From Carnegiea gigantea (taxonomy: Eukaryota > Streptophyta > Magnoliopsida > Caryophyllales > Cactaceae), in the NCBI GenBank assembly GCA_029747015.1, contig JAKOGI010001361.1, forward strand, positions 40,001 through 104,000: a stretch of 64,000 nucleotides of DNA, in the 5' to 3' direction. Numbering within the stretch: the stretch's first letter is position 1; each line of letters begins with the position of its first letter. The notes below the pieces were generated by a model that was not told the origin of the DNA, searched no databases, and saw only the letters and a list, made by a program, of their open reading frames with translations. Below, one piece after another: positions 50,639 through 63,515 of this stretch. The position numbers and the translations under genes were made by a program.

Positions 50639-53043
50639 TGTAACACCCTAACTTAATCGCCTTCTAAATGCGTTTATTAGTAAACATTTTGCGTTAGTGG
50701 AATGCACTATCAAGCTAAGACATTACCAACATTTCATAGGGACAAGGCTACAGAAAAAGATATGGACTCAAGCATATAAATAACATCTACCAACTATAAT
50801 AATTGCACCAAATAAGGTCTAAGATTATTATTAAACATTTCAAAGTAGGAATCACACCATGATTTAATCATGTCCATAAGGGATTTACATTTCACTGAGG
50901 CTACACATGTGCTCAAAACATAAGTCATTTTACAAGCTCTCAAAATGACTAATTAGGGTAGAGGATTAGCAATCGCTAATATAGCCCACTTTTCTGGACC
51001 CTAAACTTCTGCAGGTTCCTGCTTCATTTTAAGTTGCTTCTCCTTCCCTAAAACAGTTTCGAAAACACAAATAGTGGAAAGATGAGTTATAACTTAATAC
51101 GTTACGCTTATACAGTCAATAACTATTTGCAAGGAGTTAGAGAGTGCACGCGCAATTTTGAAACTATGCTTGTTAAACGCCCTTTGAGGAACACTGCATT
51201 TAACATTGACCATGAAATTAATTGTTTCTTGGCCTAGATGGGGGCCCAAAGATATGAACAGTGGCCATAGCGTCAATGAATAACGAACTATGAATTTCCC
51301 GTTTAATGGGAAAGGCCTGAATTGTGAATTCTACTAGCAAAAACTACAAACAATGAACATTAAATATTGAACATTTATTTGAACGATGAACAGTGAAATG
51401 AGTCCTTAACATTCCAGCGACCGAACAAAAGTTGGTAATATTGGCAAATGTAAATTCAGACATTTTTAAAGGGTACAAGCAGTAGCTTACCTTTGATATT
51501 TATTTATACTTTTCTTTTTTTTGTTCCTCCTTTGAGATTTCTTTCTTGGAAATAGATTCAGTGGCGGCGGCGCTTTGTATTAATTAAGAGAATTAATGGT
51601 CGTAAATCTTAAATCGTTTTGGTCATACTCTAAGGCTTATCATTTTAAAACCCAAGGCGCTAGACATGCTATATTATGACATTTTACTAACACACTTTTA
51701 GTGGGATTTTCTTTCAAGGTGAGATTTCAATCCAACCTCTTTTTTTTTTAAAAAGGCATCACTTAGCTCTAATAGTCTGAACATAGCTAACAGACTCATC
51801 TCCTTAAATATTTTAGTTAGAATTTCTCATGACTATAATGGACTCGTTAAAACTATAAATCAATTGGGTAAACTAATTGCTCAATATCTTATTACTTCGA
51901 CCATAGAGCTAATTGCACAAATTGCATCCTATTTGCCAAGCATTATCCAATAGTCCTTATAACTACTTGAATTTTCTTTCCACTTCCAACTATGTCACAT
52001 AACCGCTCTATTTAGTGACCAAAGCCATTAATAGCCATTTATATCTACATTACTTGAGCATACCATGGCTTTGCTTGAACAATTAAACATCATCTAGTCT
52101 ACCGTTCTCTTATGCACATTTCTTCCACCAAAATTTCTAGCAATAATGCCTTCACACCATATTATGACTATTGCTAATTACTTGTCAAATCTTTCCATAT
52201 ATGAATTAATTGTATTCACCTCCAACAATCACATAATAGAAACACAACAATTCATCCTAGCATTCACATGAATGATCATTGTCATATGAGGTTGAATATA
52301 ATGGGAGGGCAAAATTTAATTACCTTCTAGAGACTAGAGGTGGAAATAGGTGCAACCAAGGGGTGTGAAGAGGAGGAGACAATGGGGCTGAGCTGAACTG
52401 ACAGCTTTGGGGCGGCGGTGCAGTTGGGCGGCAAGGGCGACTATGGCCAGCGACTGCTATTGGTCAAGGGGGTGTCACATGTGGGAGAGGGAAGAGGGAG
52501 GGTTGACTTTTTTAAGTGGCTTATTTCCAAAACCCACATGCCATTTAAATAGCCACCGCCCCCTTAGATTAGTAAGACTTTGTGTTGAATAATTACCTTG
52601 TCATATTATAAGTAATGTGAGCTTATCTCAAATTCTTTTGCTTTTTTTCTTTGTTTGAATAATTACACTCTCATATCAATTTTAAACGCAAGCTTATCTG
52701 TATCTTTTCTCTTTCCATATGGCCTGAGATTGGCCATACATTAGGTCGGTCTTGATTTGATAACTTTATTTCTTTTCTTAGTTATTAATAAATAATTATG
52801 GTTTGGTAAATTGCCGACTTCGCTCGGGTACAGACGCATATGTACAATAAATTGTGTATTTTCGCATAATTATATGACTTTATACGGTATGGAGAAAGTT
52901 CCGCATTAAAATAATTTCTCATTGAAACATTATTTTGTTTACTAGTAGAAAAAAGCGCGGCTCACAGCTCTTATTGGTCATAACCATGTGACTAATGCAA
53001 GAATTGAAATCAATTAAATATGATTAAGTGACAGGGTATTACA
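50639..53043 (-). repeat. Gypsy array LTR2
   Basis: 2405 bp, TGTAACACCC...GGGTATTACA on +. It aligns with LTR1 throughout and has no later insertion. As LTR1 does, it includes GGGGTGTGAAGAGGAGGAG near its right end. Confidence 0.92.
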
Positions 53044-53595
53044 TTTTCTGTCCCTTAAAGAAAGTTTCATCCATGAAACTTATGCTGAACATACCATTTG
53101 AATAAATGTAAGTAACAATATTTTGTTTCATCTTTAGTACCCCATGTAGCCTTAGAGGCTCCATGATTGGTCTATATGACTTTAACAAAAGGTATAGCCT
53201 TATTGCGCAATTGTTTAACTCTTTAATCTACTATCTTCACAGGTTGTTTTTCATAAATTAACCCGTCGGTCTTAATTTCTAAGGGTTCATAAACTATTGC
53301 ATAAGTTGCATCATGCATAGAATCGCGAAGTTACAAGATATGGATCGTGCACATACTGTAATTCAGGTGGTAAGGCTAAGCGGCAAGCAGTTGGGTTGAT
53401 TTTCTCAATGATATCATAAGGTCCAGCAAATTGTGGGCTTGACTTTCTTTTAACGTTGAATCTTCGTACTCCTTTAACAGGAGAAACTTTTAGAAACACT
53501 TTATCCCCTTCTTCAAACTTCGAAAGGTTCTGCTATCAATCTGCATATGCTTTCTGCCTATCTTATGCTGCTCTGATGTTTCGTTGGATAATTTT
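53044..53595 (-). pseudogene. Integrase C-terminal segment (second interior)
   Basis: The - strand frame 53499-53311 reads FLKVSPVKGVRRFNVKRKSS and FAGPYDIIEKINPTACRLAL, then LPPELQYVHDPYLVTSRF. This matches the standard chromovirus segment (S-P-x-K-G-V-x-R-F ... GPYEIxE ... RLALP) just upstream of where a chromodomain would lie. The rest toward the PPT is broken. Confidence 0.8.
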
Positions 53596-54799
53596 GGGAG
53601 TTGTTTAGTGAGATAAAGTGGAATGAAACTTGAACTTTTAGGTGTTAAGTTCCACTCTTTTATGTTTGGTGAGTACTTTTAAGGGGATAGAACTTGATAC
53701 CTAAGGGTATATCAAGTTTCCCCCAATTTTAAGGAACTTGAACCCTCTCATTTTCAAGGGGGTTCAAGTTCCCAACCCTCTAGAATCAACTTCATCATCA
53801 TCATCATCATTATTATTATTATTATTATTATTATTACTACTACTACTACTACTACTACTGCTGCTGCTGCTGATGCTGCTACTACTATTATTATATTTAT
53901 TATTTATTATTTATTATTTATTATTTATATTAATAATAATAATTGTTAACATTGCGAATAATTATTATTAATATTAATGATATGATTATTAATAATATTA
54001 ATAATAATGACTGTTGTTAATTATTATTACTAATATTAAGTAATAATTATAATTATAGTTATAATTATAATTATAATAATTATTATTGATAATATTGATC
54101 ATTATTATTATGATTAATAGCAATAACAATTATTATTAATTATTGCTACTAATATAAATTATTAATTATTATTAGTAATAATAATTATTATTAATATTAT
54201 TATCAATTATTAATTGTATTATTAATTATTATTAGCAATAGTAATTGTTAATATTATTAATAATTATTATTTTTATTGTTAATTATTATTATTAGTAATA
54301 TTTATAATTAATAATAATTAGTAATTAATATTAATATCAATATCAATAATTATTATGAATGTTATTATTTATATTTATAATAATAATCATTACAATTATT
54401 GTTATTAATTATTATTATTATTATTGTTATGATTAAGTATTATTATTAATTATTAATACTACTTAATAATAATATTAATAATAATTATTTTTAATGTTAA
54501 TAATAATAATAATTAATAGTAATAAAATTTATTATTATTATTAATTAACATTAATAATAATATTGTTATTAATATTACTATTGTTGTTATTATTAATCAT
54601 TATTAATTATTATTATTTTCTTAAAATAAAACACATTTGATTCCATTTCGTAATCTATAGCCAAACAATAAGGATTGAAACTTAATTCCATTCCCTATCT
54701 CTCCAAACACATGAGTTTAGGATTCAAATTTCACCCTTCCTCCCTCAGGGATCATTCGATGATTTCATTCCATTTTATTTTTCCTCACCAAACATAGCC
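53596..54799. mobile_element. Inverted-repeat element filled with ATT/AAT microsatellite
   Basis: It interrupts GTTGGATAACATTGATCTTG, which is intact at 48314. The left end GGGAGTTGTTTAGTGAGATA and the - strand right end GGCTATGTTTGGTGAGGAAA are similar, followed by TGGAATGAAA in both. This resembles Harbinger/Tourist-type MITEs, but no clean 3-bp duplication was found. The centre (about 53790-54620) is a long, imperfect (ATT/ATC/ACT/GCT)n-derived stretch. Confidence 0.6.
53796..54622. repeat. Large degenerate trinucleotide microsatellite
   Basis: Ordered runs of ATC, ATT, ACT, GCT and ATT trinucleotides are followed by about 700 bp of imperfect AAT/ATT, including palindromic stretches such as AATTATAATTATAATT. 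It creates a false Ser/Leu-rich frame at 53738-53971. Confidence 0.95.
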
Positions 54800-55791
54800 T
54801 TGATCTTGTCCACTATTTCTTGAGCCATTTCAGGTCCCAAGATTAAAATGTCCTCCAAATCATTCCAATAAAGGGGAGTTCTACATCTTCTATTGTATAA
54901 AGCCTCAAAATGGGTCATTCTTATAGTAGGTTGATAGCTATTATTATACAAAAACTCTGTGAGGGATAAATACTCCTCCCATTTTCTATAAAAATCTAGT
55001 ACATGATCTCATAACATGTCTTCAACGATTTGATTTACTCTTTTAGTTTATCCACCTGTGTCAAGATGGTAGGAACTAGTAAATTGTAATTTTGTACTAA
55101 GGGCTTCCTGTAAAGCCTTCCAGAATCTAGTTTGAAAACCTTCCCTGTATGAGACAATGTCTTGAGGTGCACCATGTAATCTCACTACTTCACTAATGTA
55201 AATTCAAGCCAACCTATCTACTTTCCAAGAATCATGTATTAGTACTAAATGAGAGGACTTGGTGAGCCTATCTACTATCACTCAAATAGTGTTCTTCTCT
55301 GATTCTGTTAGAGGGTACCTCATTATGAAATCTATTGAAATGGAGTCCCATTTCGACTTGGGAATTTCCAATGGTCTCAATTGACCATTAGGTCATTGAT
55401 GCTCAGTTTTGAGTTTTGACTCTCTGACAAGTAAGACATTTATCCACATACTCGGCTATGTGTCTTTTTATGTTGCTCCACTAGGAGGTTTGTCTCAAAT
55501 CTTTATACATTTCCATTCTTTCTGGGTGGATGGAATACTTTGTATTGTGGGCTTTAGATATTATTCTTTTTTTCAACTCCATTCTTTGAGGCATACATAT
55601 TCGATTTTGGAATCTAATAACTCCCAGTTTGTCCTCTACAAAACCTAATGCCTTTCATTGGCTTATACTTACCTTAATCCTTTCTATCTCTTCATCTCAC
55701 TTGTACATGTTTAATTTCATCCAAGAGGATAGGTTGAACTGCCATACCACCGAAAAATGACCTAGGTTCTTGCGATAGCACAGGTTCTATG
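54800..55791 (-). pseudogene. Integrase remnant (second interior)
   Basis: It matches 49337-50230 of the first interior: the integrase core and the zinc-binding region, with many stops on the - strand. At 54870-54885 it keeps the undisturbed sequence that the hAT-like element splits in the first interior. Confidence 0.8.
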
Positions 55792-58144
55792 TGTAAAGCT
55801 TGTCGTAGAGTTACAAATTAAACCATTACTTTGATTTATAAGTAAGATTTATAGTATAGGAGAGTAGGGATCGATCTCACGAGTAAAGATTATGATATTA
55901 AGCTAGTTTAAATCTAATTAAATTTACTACTCTAATATATTCTACTTCTTTAAATTGCTAAAACAAATCAAATTAAACAAGTAAAAATCTGAAAAATTAC
56001 TTACTAATACCATTAAATATTGTAAGCCTAATTCTGGAAATAAAAACAGTAAATACCTAACCCAAAATATTCTGGAAAAATAAAAACAGAACGTTATTGC
56101 ACACTATTAACTAAAAATTAAAATAGGAAGTAACAAATAGAAAAGTAATCAAAATTCACAGAAAATAATATCTATTAATATTCTGCAAATTTATAAATTT
56201 ATATTCCTAGAATTATATTTAGTTAATTTCAGAAAAATAAAACAGCAGATAAAATCAGAAAATTAAAACAGAAAATGATTTCTGAAATTAAAAAAATAAT
56301 AAACTGCACTTAATTAAATACAAAAATAAATAATAAATTTACCTAAATTGCATAATATGATTTTATAGATTTAATAAACCCTAAAAATCGAAAATAAAAA
56401 TTAAAAACATAATTTTTAAATTTATTAAAGTAAAAACCTACACGTATTCAACTCACAAACTAATTCTGAAAAATTATGAAATAATTTTCAAAAATTCTAA
56501 ATTTAAATAATAGCAGGTTAGGATACCAAATAAACCTTAAAATGGAATGAAACATTAAAAAATACAAAACGGACTATTTTTAGCCTAATTTCTAACAAAT
56601 CGGTAAATAAATGACAAAATAGAATAGAAAATAAATCTGAAAATTTTAATCACGCTAAAAATCAAAATATAACTGATCTAAAATTACTAGGATACTCCTA
56701 AAAGACCGCTCTTTTGGGGATGTAAACAAAATTCATATTAAAAACTATAAATTTAAGAATTAAAATTCACAAACTAAAGAAATTAACTAAAAAGCAACAA
56801 ATAATTATTAAAGATACCAAATTTATGAAAAAACACTTAGCATAATCTATATTCACCATGCGCACGAATATTTATCATCAAGACACAAATCGATTTATCT
56901 ATGAGTTAGACTATAGAAGACACCCACCAATAGATCATCCCTATTTTTCCTTATATAACAGTTTATTTTAGTCCAGCCTTAATCTGAACCCTACTAGTTT
57001 TGATAGCCCTACCACCAATGCAAGAATTTAATCAAACTAGAGCTTTAAGTATTAGAAAAATATCATCTAATACTTTGTAACTAATTTACTAGTAAATTGA
57101 TTTAACAAAGATCTATCATAATTACCTAATTAAAAGATATGGGTTTGAGTCATCCATGATCAATTAGGGTGATACTTATACCTAAAAGACTACAACTTTT
57201 ACGCACTAAAGCCTTTTAAACTATCATATAAATTCGTATTAAACTAATTAGCATGCATTCTAATTAATCTAACATAAATATCATAAACAATAAATACAAA
57301 TGATTATAGATTCATGGAATAAAAATCAATTAGACAATAAAGCATAAAACTTGTGTCAAAATAATTAATTTAGCATGACTTCAACTAGATTATAATAAGT
57401 ACAAGAAAATTACTCACACATATTATCAACTAAAATACATAAATTACCCAAATCATTCACGTTTAATAACAACTAAACTTATAAATTAAAAAAACAATAT
57501 TCCTTTGAGAAGACGATGCAAGCCGCTGATGCCGATGATATTGCTGTATGGGTGATTATACGCAAGGTGATGAATGCTGATGATATTTCAAGTTAGGCAA
57601 GTGATGAGGTGTGTGGGTTGATGATGATGGGCGTTGATGATGATGACGATCGATGATGATGGAGATTATGATAAGTGAGATGGTATGCTTCTGTTCTCTA
57701 TGGAGTATGAGAGCTGATGAGGGAATGTGAGAGACTGCAGAGGAGATGGTGAGGCGGTGATGATGATGCGTCTGTGAGGAGGCGAGGAGATTGAATGGGT
57801 TTTTGTAGCATAGCATTGCTCGGGTTTCCTTTTCTTATAGAATGTCTTCTTCTTCAAGTCTTTTAATTTCTCTTTAATTAGGAGTAGTAATCTTGTAACC
57901 CAAGCCCAAATAAATTCTTATGAAAGTATATTTTTCATAAATCATTATTTTTTTGGATCGACTTAATGAATTCACTTGTAAAATCCTTCAGTAAATAAAA
58001 CCTGAACTTCGACATATTCTCTTCTACTCTTTCTTTATTAATGCTTAACCTAAAAAATTTATAAAATAAAATAAATTAGACAAAATAATACGTATAAAAT
58101 AATCAAATTAATTATTAAAAACATGCATGAGTTATGACTTAACA
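55792..58144 (-). mobile_element. Probable solo LTR of an Athila-like element
   Basis: It interrupts GGTTCTATGCCAACATTTTT, intact at 50213-50232. On + the insert starts TGTAAAGC and ends CTTAACA, with flanks CTATG (55787-55791) and CTATA (58145-58149), a 5-bp duplication with one mismatch. GGGATCGATCTCACGAG near its left end resembles the same place in Athila LTRs, which suggests the - orientation. There are no pol motifs in 2353 bp. A solo LTR is the simplest reading; a short LARD is not excluded. Confidence 0.72.
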
Positions 58145-58149
58145 CTATA

Positions 58150-58543
58150 CCAACATTTTTTTAAATCCCTAAAATCTTTGGTTGCACCATTGTCACGACG
58201 TTCACACTATGATGTATTTTTGGACTCAAGGCATCGACAACCACATTAGCCTTTCTGTATTTGGATGTCATAATCCTTAAGAAGTTCTAACCACCTACAT
58301 TCCCTCATATTCAATTTCTTTTAAGTGAAGATGTATTGAGGACTTTTATGATCAGTCAAAATCTTACAAGGGTCACCATAGAGATGGTGTCTCCAAAGTT
58401 TTAAGGCACCACGATCAGTTACAAACCATGGGTATGGTGATTTTGCCCATAATGCTTTAGCTGTCTAGAAGCTTAAACCATGATATTTTCATCTTGCATT
58501 AGGACACATCATATATCTTGTCTAGAAGCATCATTGTCACTTC
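58150..58543 (-). pseudogene. RNase H remnant (second interior)
   Basis: It aligns with 50232-50638, the same fragment beginning at the same LTR junction. Stops and small deletions are present; for example, the CTCAGTGGCA segment of the first interior is missing. Confidence 0.75.
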
Positions 58544-59829
58544 TGTAATGTCCCAACTTCATCACCTTCTAAATACCTTTATTAATAAGCATTATGCGTC
58601 AGCAAATTCGGCTATCAAACCACCACTGTTCCATAGGGAGAAGGCTGCAGATAAAAATATGGAGTCGACTAAATAAGTAACATCTATCAGTTACAATAAT
58701 TACACCAAATAAGGTTTAGAATTATTATTAAACATTTCAAAGTAGGCATCACACCATGATTTAATCACATCCATAAAGGATTTACATTTCATTGAGGCTG
58801 CACATGTGCTCAAAACATAAGTCGTTTTCTAAGCCGTCAAAATGACTAATTAGGGTAGAGGATTAGCAATCACTACTCTGACCTACTTTTCTTGGACCCT
58901 AAACCTCTACAGGTTGCTGTTTCATTTTAAGTTGCTTCTCCTTCCTAAAATAGTTTCGAAAATACAAACAATGGAAAAATGGGCTATAACTTAATACATT
59001 TTCCTTGTATAGTCAATAACTATTTGCAAGGACTTATGGAGTGCAGGCGTAATTTTAAAACTATGCTTGTTAAATGTCCTTTGAGGAACGCTACAGTTAA
59101 CATTAACTATAAAATTAATTGTTTCGGCCTGGATAGGAACCCAAACATATGAACAGTGCCTTGGCGTCAATGAATGAATTTCCCGTTTAACGGGACGGGC
59201 CTGAATTGTGAATTTTGCTAGCAGAAACTATAAACATTGAACATTAAACATTAAATATTCAATATTGATTTGAATGATGAACAATAAAATGGGTCCTTAA
59301 GGTTCCATCAACCGAATAAAACTTGGCAATATTAGCAAATGTAAATTTCGACATCTTTGAAAGGTACAAGCAGTAACATACCTTTGACATTTATTTATAC
59401 TCTTCTCTTTTTTGTTCATCCTTTAGGATGTCTTTCTTAGACATAGATTCATTGACGTCTGTATTAATGAAGAAAATTAATGCTCGTAAGTCTTAAATCG
59501 TTCTGGTCATATTCTTAGGCTTCTCATTTCAAAATCCAAGGTGCCACCCATACTATATTACCACACTTTACTAATGCAACACCTTTAGCTAGTGGGACTT
59601 TCTTTCGAGGTGAGATCTCAATCCAACCTCTTTTTTTTTTTTCCCTCTCTTTTTCAAAAGTCATTACTTGGCTTCAATATCCTGAAAATAGCTAACAGAC
59701 TTATCTCCTTAAATATTTTAATTAGAATGTCTCCTGACTATAATAGACTCGTTAAAACTATATATCAATTAGGTAAACTGATTGCTAAATATCTAATTAC
59801 TTTGACCATAGAGCTAATTGCACAAATTG

Positions 59830-62789
59830 TGTAATAACCTGACTGTAACCCATATTCATTTATTTAAATCATCTTTATTTATTTCATTAATCATGTTTAT
59901 TCATTTACTTTATCATGTTTATTGACCTAATTACTCATGGTTATTTGCTTAACCAAATCATGTTTTTTAAATTCAATTACACTCAATTTATTTATTTAAC
60001 GAATTGCATTATGTTATTTAAATTTTTCCACCTTCATTTATCGTATTTAATCATCCCGGTTGGGAGATATTTCATTTTGGTTGATTGATTAAATGTCGGG
60101 TGAATCGATATTAGGCCTCAGTGAGTATAAATTAGTGATTAATTATTTTGTTACCCTCGGTAAACTTTAATCCCGAGCAATACAAAATTTTATTTTTGTT
60201 CAACACTCCAAATAATTTTTCGAGCTCGAACTTAGCTTGTTGGGCCCAAAACAAAAACCTAAAACCTTGCTAACTTTGTTATTTCACTAAGTACTTATTT
60301 TAGCACCTAATTTTAATTAGCAAAAAGCTACTTTTTGGGTGGAAAATTTTAGTCACATGTTGCTAATACTTGAGAATTTTCAGCCACAAAGAATTCAGCA
60401 AAAATCACAAGCCCATCTCTCCTTTTCCTCTCTCCTCTCCACGGTCTTTAAGTAGAAAATAGGAGCAGCAGCTGCTGCACCTTTGTGCCGCCAGTTCTAG
60501 TGGTTCCGGCCACCTCCCAACTACCCCGAGTTTTCCTTGTTGTTAGCTATCATGTCCAACCCCTCAAATCACTTAAAACAACCTCCTCCTCTCTCTAATT
60601 CAAGTCTAAAGTGAGGTTTGTCTCAAAACCCTAACTTGTTTTATCTTGAGTTTTATGGTTGTTTTATTTATGGGCTATGTTTGGATAATCAAATTGATAG
60701 TTATTGTGCAATTTTTATTGAGTTTGGAGATGTTTGGAGTCATGGGTATTTGATCAAGAGCATGATTTTCATGATTTTGCATTTGTTTAAATACCACTGT
60801 CGAAAATTCTGGGAATTATAGGATTGTCCAAAAATTCTAAAATTTTTACTGTAGCTTCTCTATATTATTTGGAATTTTCTGGAAAAATTTTATGAATTTT
60901 GGAGGTATAATTAGTGAGGTATGGAATTTTGAAGAAACCTACCCTGTTTTGGATACGAATTATGTAATTATGTATTAATGAAGTTGTATAGAGTTTGGAT
61001 ATGTATATGAGGCCTTAACTGATCTTTTTATATCTTATTGTGGTGATTTGAAATGATTTCAAGTGAGTTTTATGTGAAAAAGAAAGAGAAAGTTAAATCA
61101 GTGAAGGGCTGAAATTTCAGGACATTAGGGCTCACTTTGGGATTAAACTGGTAATGAATAGTCGAACCAAAAATTATGATTTTTGGTGGGTATATAATTC
61201 AGTGTGTCAGCTTTAAAATGGCTCTTGGATTGCCTTAATCCGAAATCTGTGGAAAATGTTATGGTCGTTTTACAAAAACTGTGTAGATTGGACTAAAAAC
61301 TAACACACTTATGTTTTAGCCCCATTTTGGGAACTCTATTATGGGAATCACATTTTGTGTTGTAAATGAAAGTTTTTGGGGACTTCTTAATCTTTTCATA
61401 TTAGGATTTTAAGTCCCCATTTAAGGTCTAGAATGAAAGTTATGAATTTTTGAAGTGAACTGACCTGCTTGGGTGTAAATCAGGTTGTTATTGTAATTTC
61501 TGTGCAGTGTATACTTGGAGGAAAATTCTAAAAATTTTACTGTAGATTGTCCATATTATTTTTGAATTTCCTGTAAGATTTTATGAATTTCGGTTAAGTA
61601 ACCTATTTCAAAAAAGAACACAACCACTCTCTCAATTGTCACCATCAAGGCCTTTTCTCTTGTAATTTCATTTATCTCATTGTGGACTATTTTACTTTCA
61701 TTTACTTTATATCAAACTTAATTACTTTCATCAATTCAATTTCGAAGTTATATTGGAATACACAAGTTGTGTATACCATTTAATCACTCAATTTTTGTTT
61801 ACATACTTTTACTTACTCAATTATGCGAGTAAGGATTATTTACTGACTACACATACTTACAATGACATTTATGAAACAGAGTTGAGGCCTAGTTAGCGTT
61901 CCCTATTATGCATAAGTGTTATCAAGTCAGAACATATTTATCAAGTCAGATAACATTTATGAAACAGCTGACTTGTATCAAGTCAGATGACATTTTTAAA
62001 GACTCAAGGTTCGTCCATTGCCTGTATCTTCAGAAAGCAGATCATGTTTATCAGGTTACAACTCTTAATGAGTTTATCAATGAATTAGTTTATACAGTGA
62101 TTTGCCATTTAACTTGTGACCCCGTCAGTTATCATCTATAGGGCGTCAACCCATCATTTACCCACGCGGCTTCAGGCCAACTCTTGATCGGATTGGAAGG
62201 TGTACACCTATGTGTAGATCATATCAGTGCAAGGGGTTCACATCCAGATAATAATGAGCAGTTCAATTTCATATTACTTTCATTTTCATTGTTATTGCCA
62301 ACTAAATGAATTGCAAATACGGGTATCCTTCAATAGTATTTCTATGCTTATTTTACAATACAGGAATGCATGTACTGAGTTTTTGCTCATATTTTCGAAT
62401 TGTTTTCACATTTTCTATTTTAGGTGATGAAGTATCACATATTTCTCCTTTTAGCAAGCCATTTTGAAAGTCATTAGATGCTCACAGTGGATTCAGCATA
62501 GCACGAGTGTTGGGATCAACCTCAAGGTCTATATTCAATATAAATATGTGTAGTGTGGATTGTGAGTTAGCACATGGTATGATTAAGTAAATGGTATTGA
62601 GGTGAGCTATTATGGATTTTGGTCTTAAAGTGTATCAGTTTAATAGAGTTTATGATTGTGATCGTGAGCGGCAAGATTAAATAGTTCAGTTAGACTTGTC
62701 CTTATCAAGACGACGGTAGCGCCTTCGTTTACTGAATCTTCCGCTGTAATTTTCAGTAATCATGTCATTAGTATTTTGGGGGCGTTACA
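59830..62789 (+). mobile_element. Probable ~3-kb solo LTR nested in LTR3
   Basis: The insert starts TGTAATAACCTGACTG and ends GGCGTTACA. It splits GCACAAATTGCATCC (intact at about 51915-51929 in LTR2) with flanks AATTG (59825-59829) and AATTA (62790-62794), a 5-bp duplication with one mismatch. TG...CA ends, 2960 bp and no coding domain fit a solo LTR of a Tekay/Del-type Gypsy element, whose LTRs can be this long. Orientation is inferred from the TGTAATA start. Confidence 0.72.
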
Positions 62790-62875
62790 AATTACATCCT
62801 AATTTGCCAAGCATTATCCACATAGTCCTTATAATTACTTGAATTTTCTTTCCACTTCCAACTATGTTACATAAC

Positions 62876-63515
62876 TAGGGCTGAGCAAGAAAACTGGGGA
62901 CTCGGTTTGGACCCGCCGGGTCTATACCTAGACCCCGTTGAATTGGGTCCGGGACTGGTTCTGAAATGCTGGAACTGGATGCAACTGGGTCCAGAGCCAG
63001 GTGCTGAAAACTTGGAACTGGAATCGGACCCGTTACCTGGCTACCCGGTCCAATCAGTGTTTATTTTTTAAAAAAATGTCTGAGCTAGCCAGTTACCTAT
63101 TGACATCAGGCGTTGTTCTTTTGATGTCGCCATAATTTTTAGTTATACGTTGATATTAATAAATCTTTTTGTTAATATATAATACTATGAGAAGATGATA
63201 TTTTTTTATGCTTGGATGAAATGAAATGCTATTTATTAGCTAACCAATTGGACTTTTATATGTGGTTAATGTAGAGCTACCATTCTATTGAATTTGATTT
63301 TGAGCGATCGATTAGCTAGTTTGTTGGGTGTATTGGTTCAATGGTTCCCCCACAAAGTCATAACCACAACCTAAAAATTTAAATAAAATCAAATAAAACA
63401 CAACGGAAAAAATTAGGAACCAGGTACTCGATTCTAGACCCGGTCCCAACCGGTTCCAAAAATCCTGGATTGGTTCCATAAAAATGGACCGGGTATCCAA
63501 TCCTGCTCAGCCCTA
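62876..63515. mobile_element. hAT-like non-autonomous element nested in LTR3
   Basis: It starts TAGGGCTGAGCAAGAAAAC and ends TCCTGCTCAGCCCTA. The 8-bp flanks TACATAAC (62868-62875) and TACATGAC (63516-63523) match at 7 of 8. LTR1 and LTR2 have the uninterrupted site (ACTATGTCACATAACC), confirming the insertion. The interior is rich in ACCCGG/CCGGGT motifs, with no transposase. Confidence 0.88.

Noticed and set aside
53738..53971. Open frame with Ser run followed by a long Leu run, looking like a membrane protein
   Set aside because: It is the translation of an (ATC)(ATT)(ACT)(GCT) microsatellite inside an inserted element; no real gene.
57556..57857. His/Ser-rich - strand frames
   Set aside because: They come from GATGAT-type repeats inside a solo LTR and are not supported as a gene.
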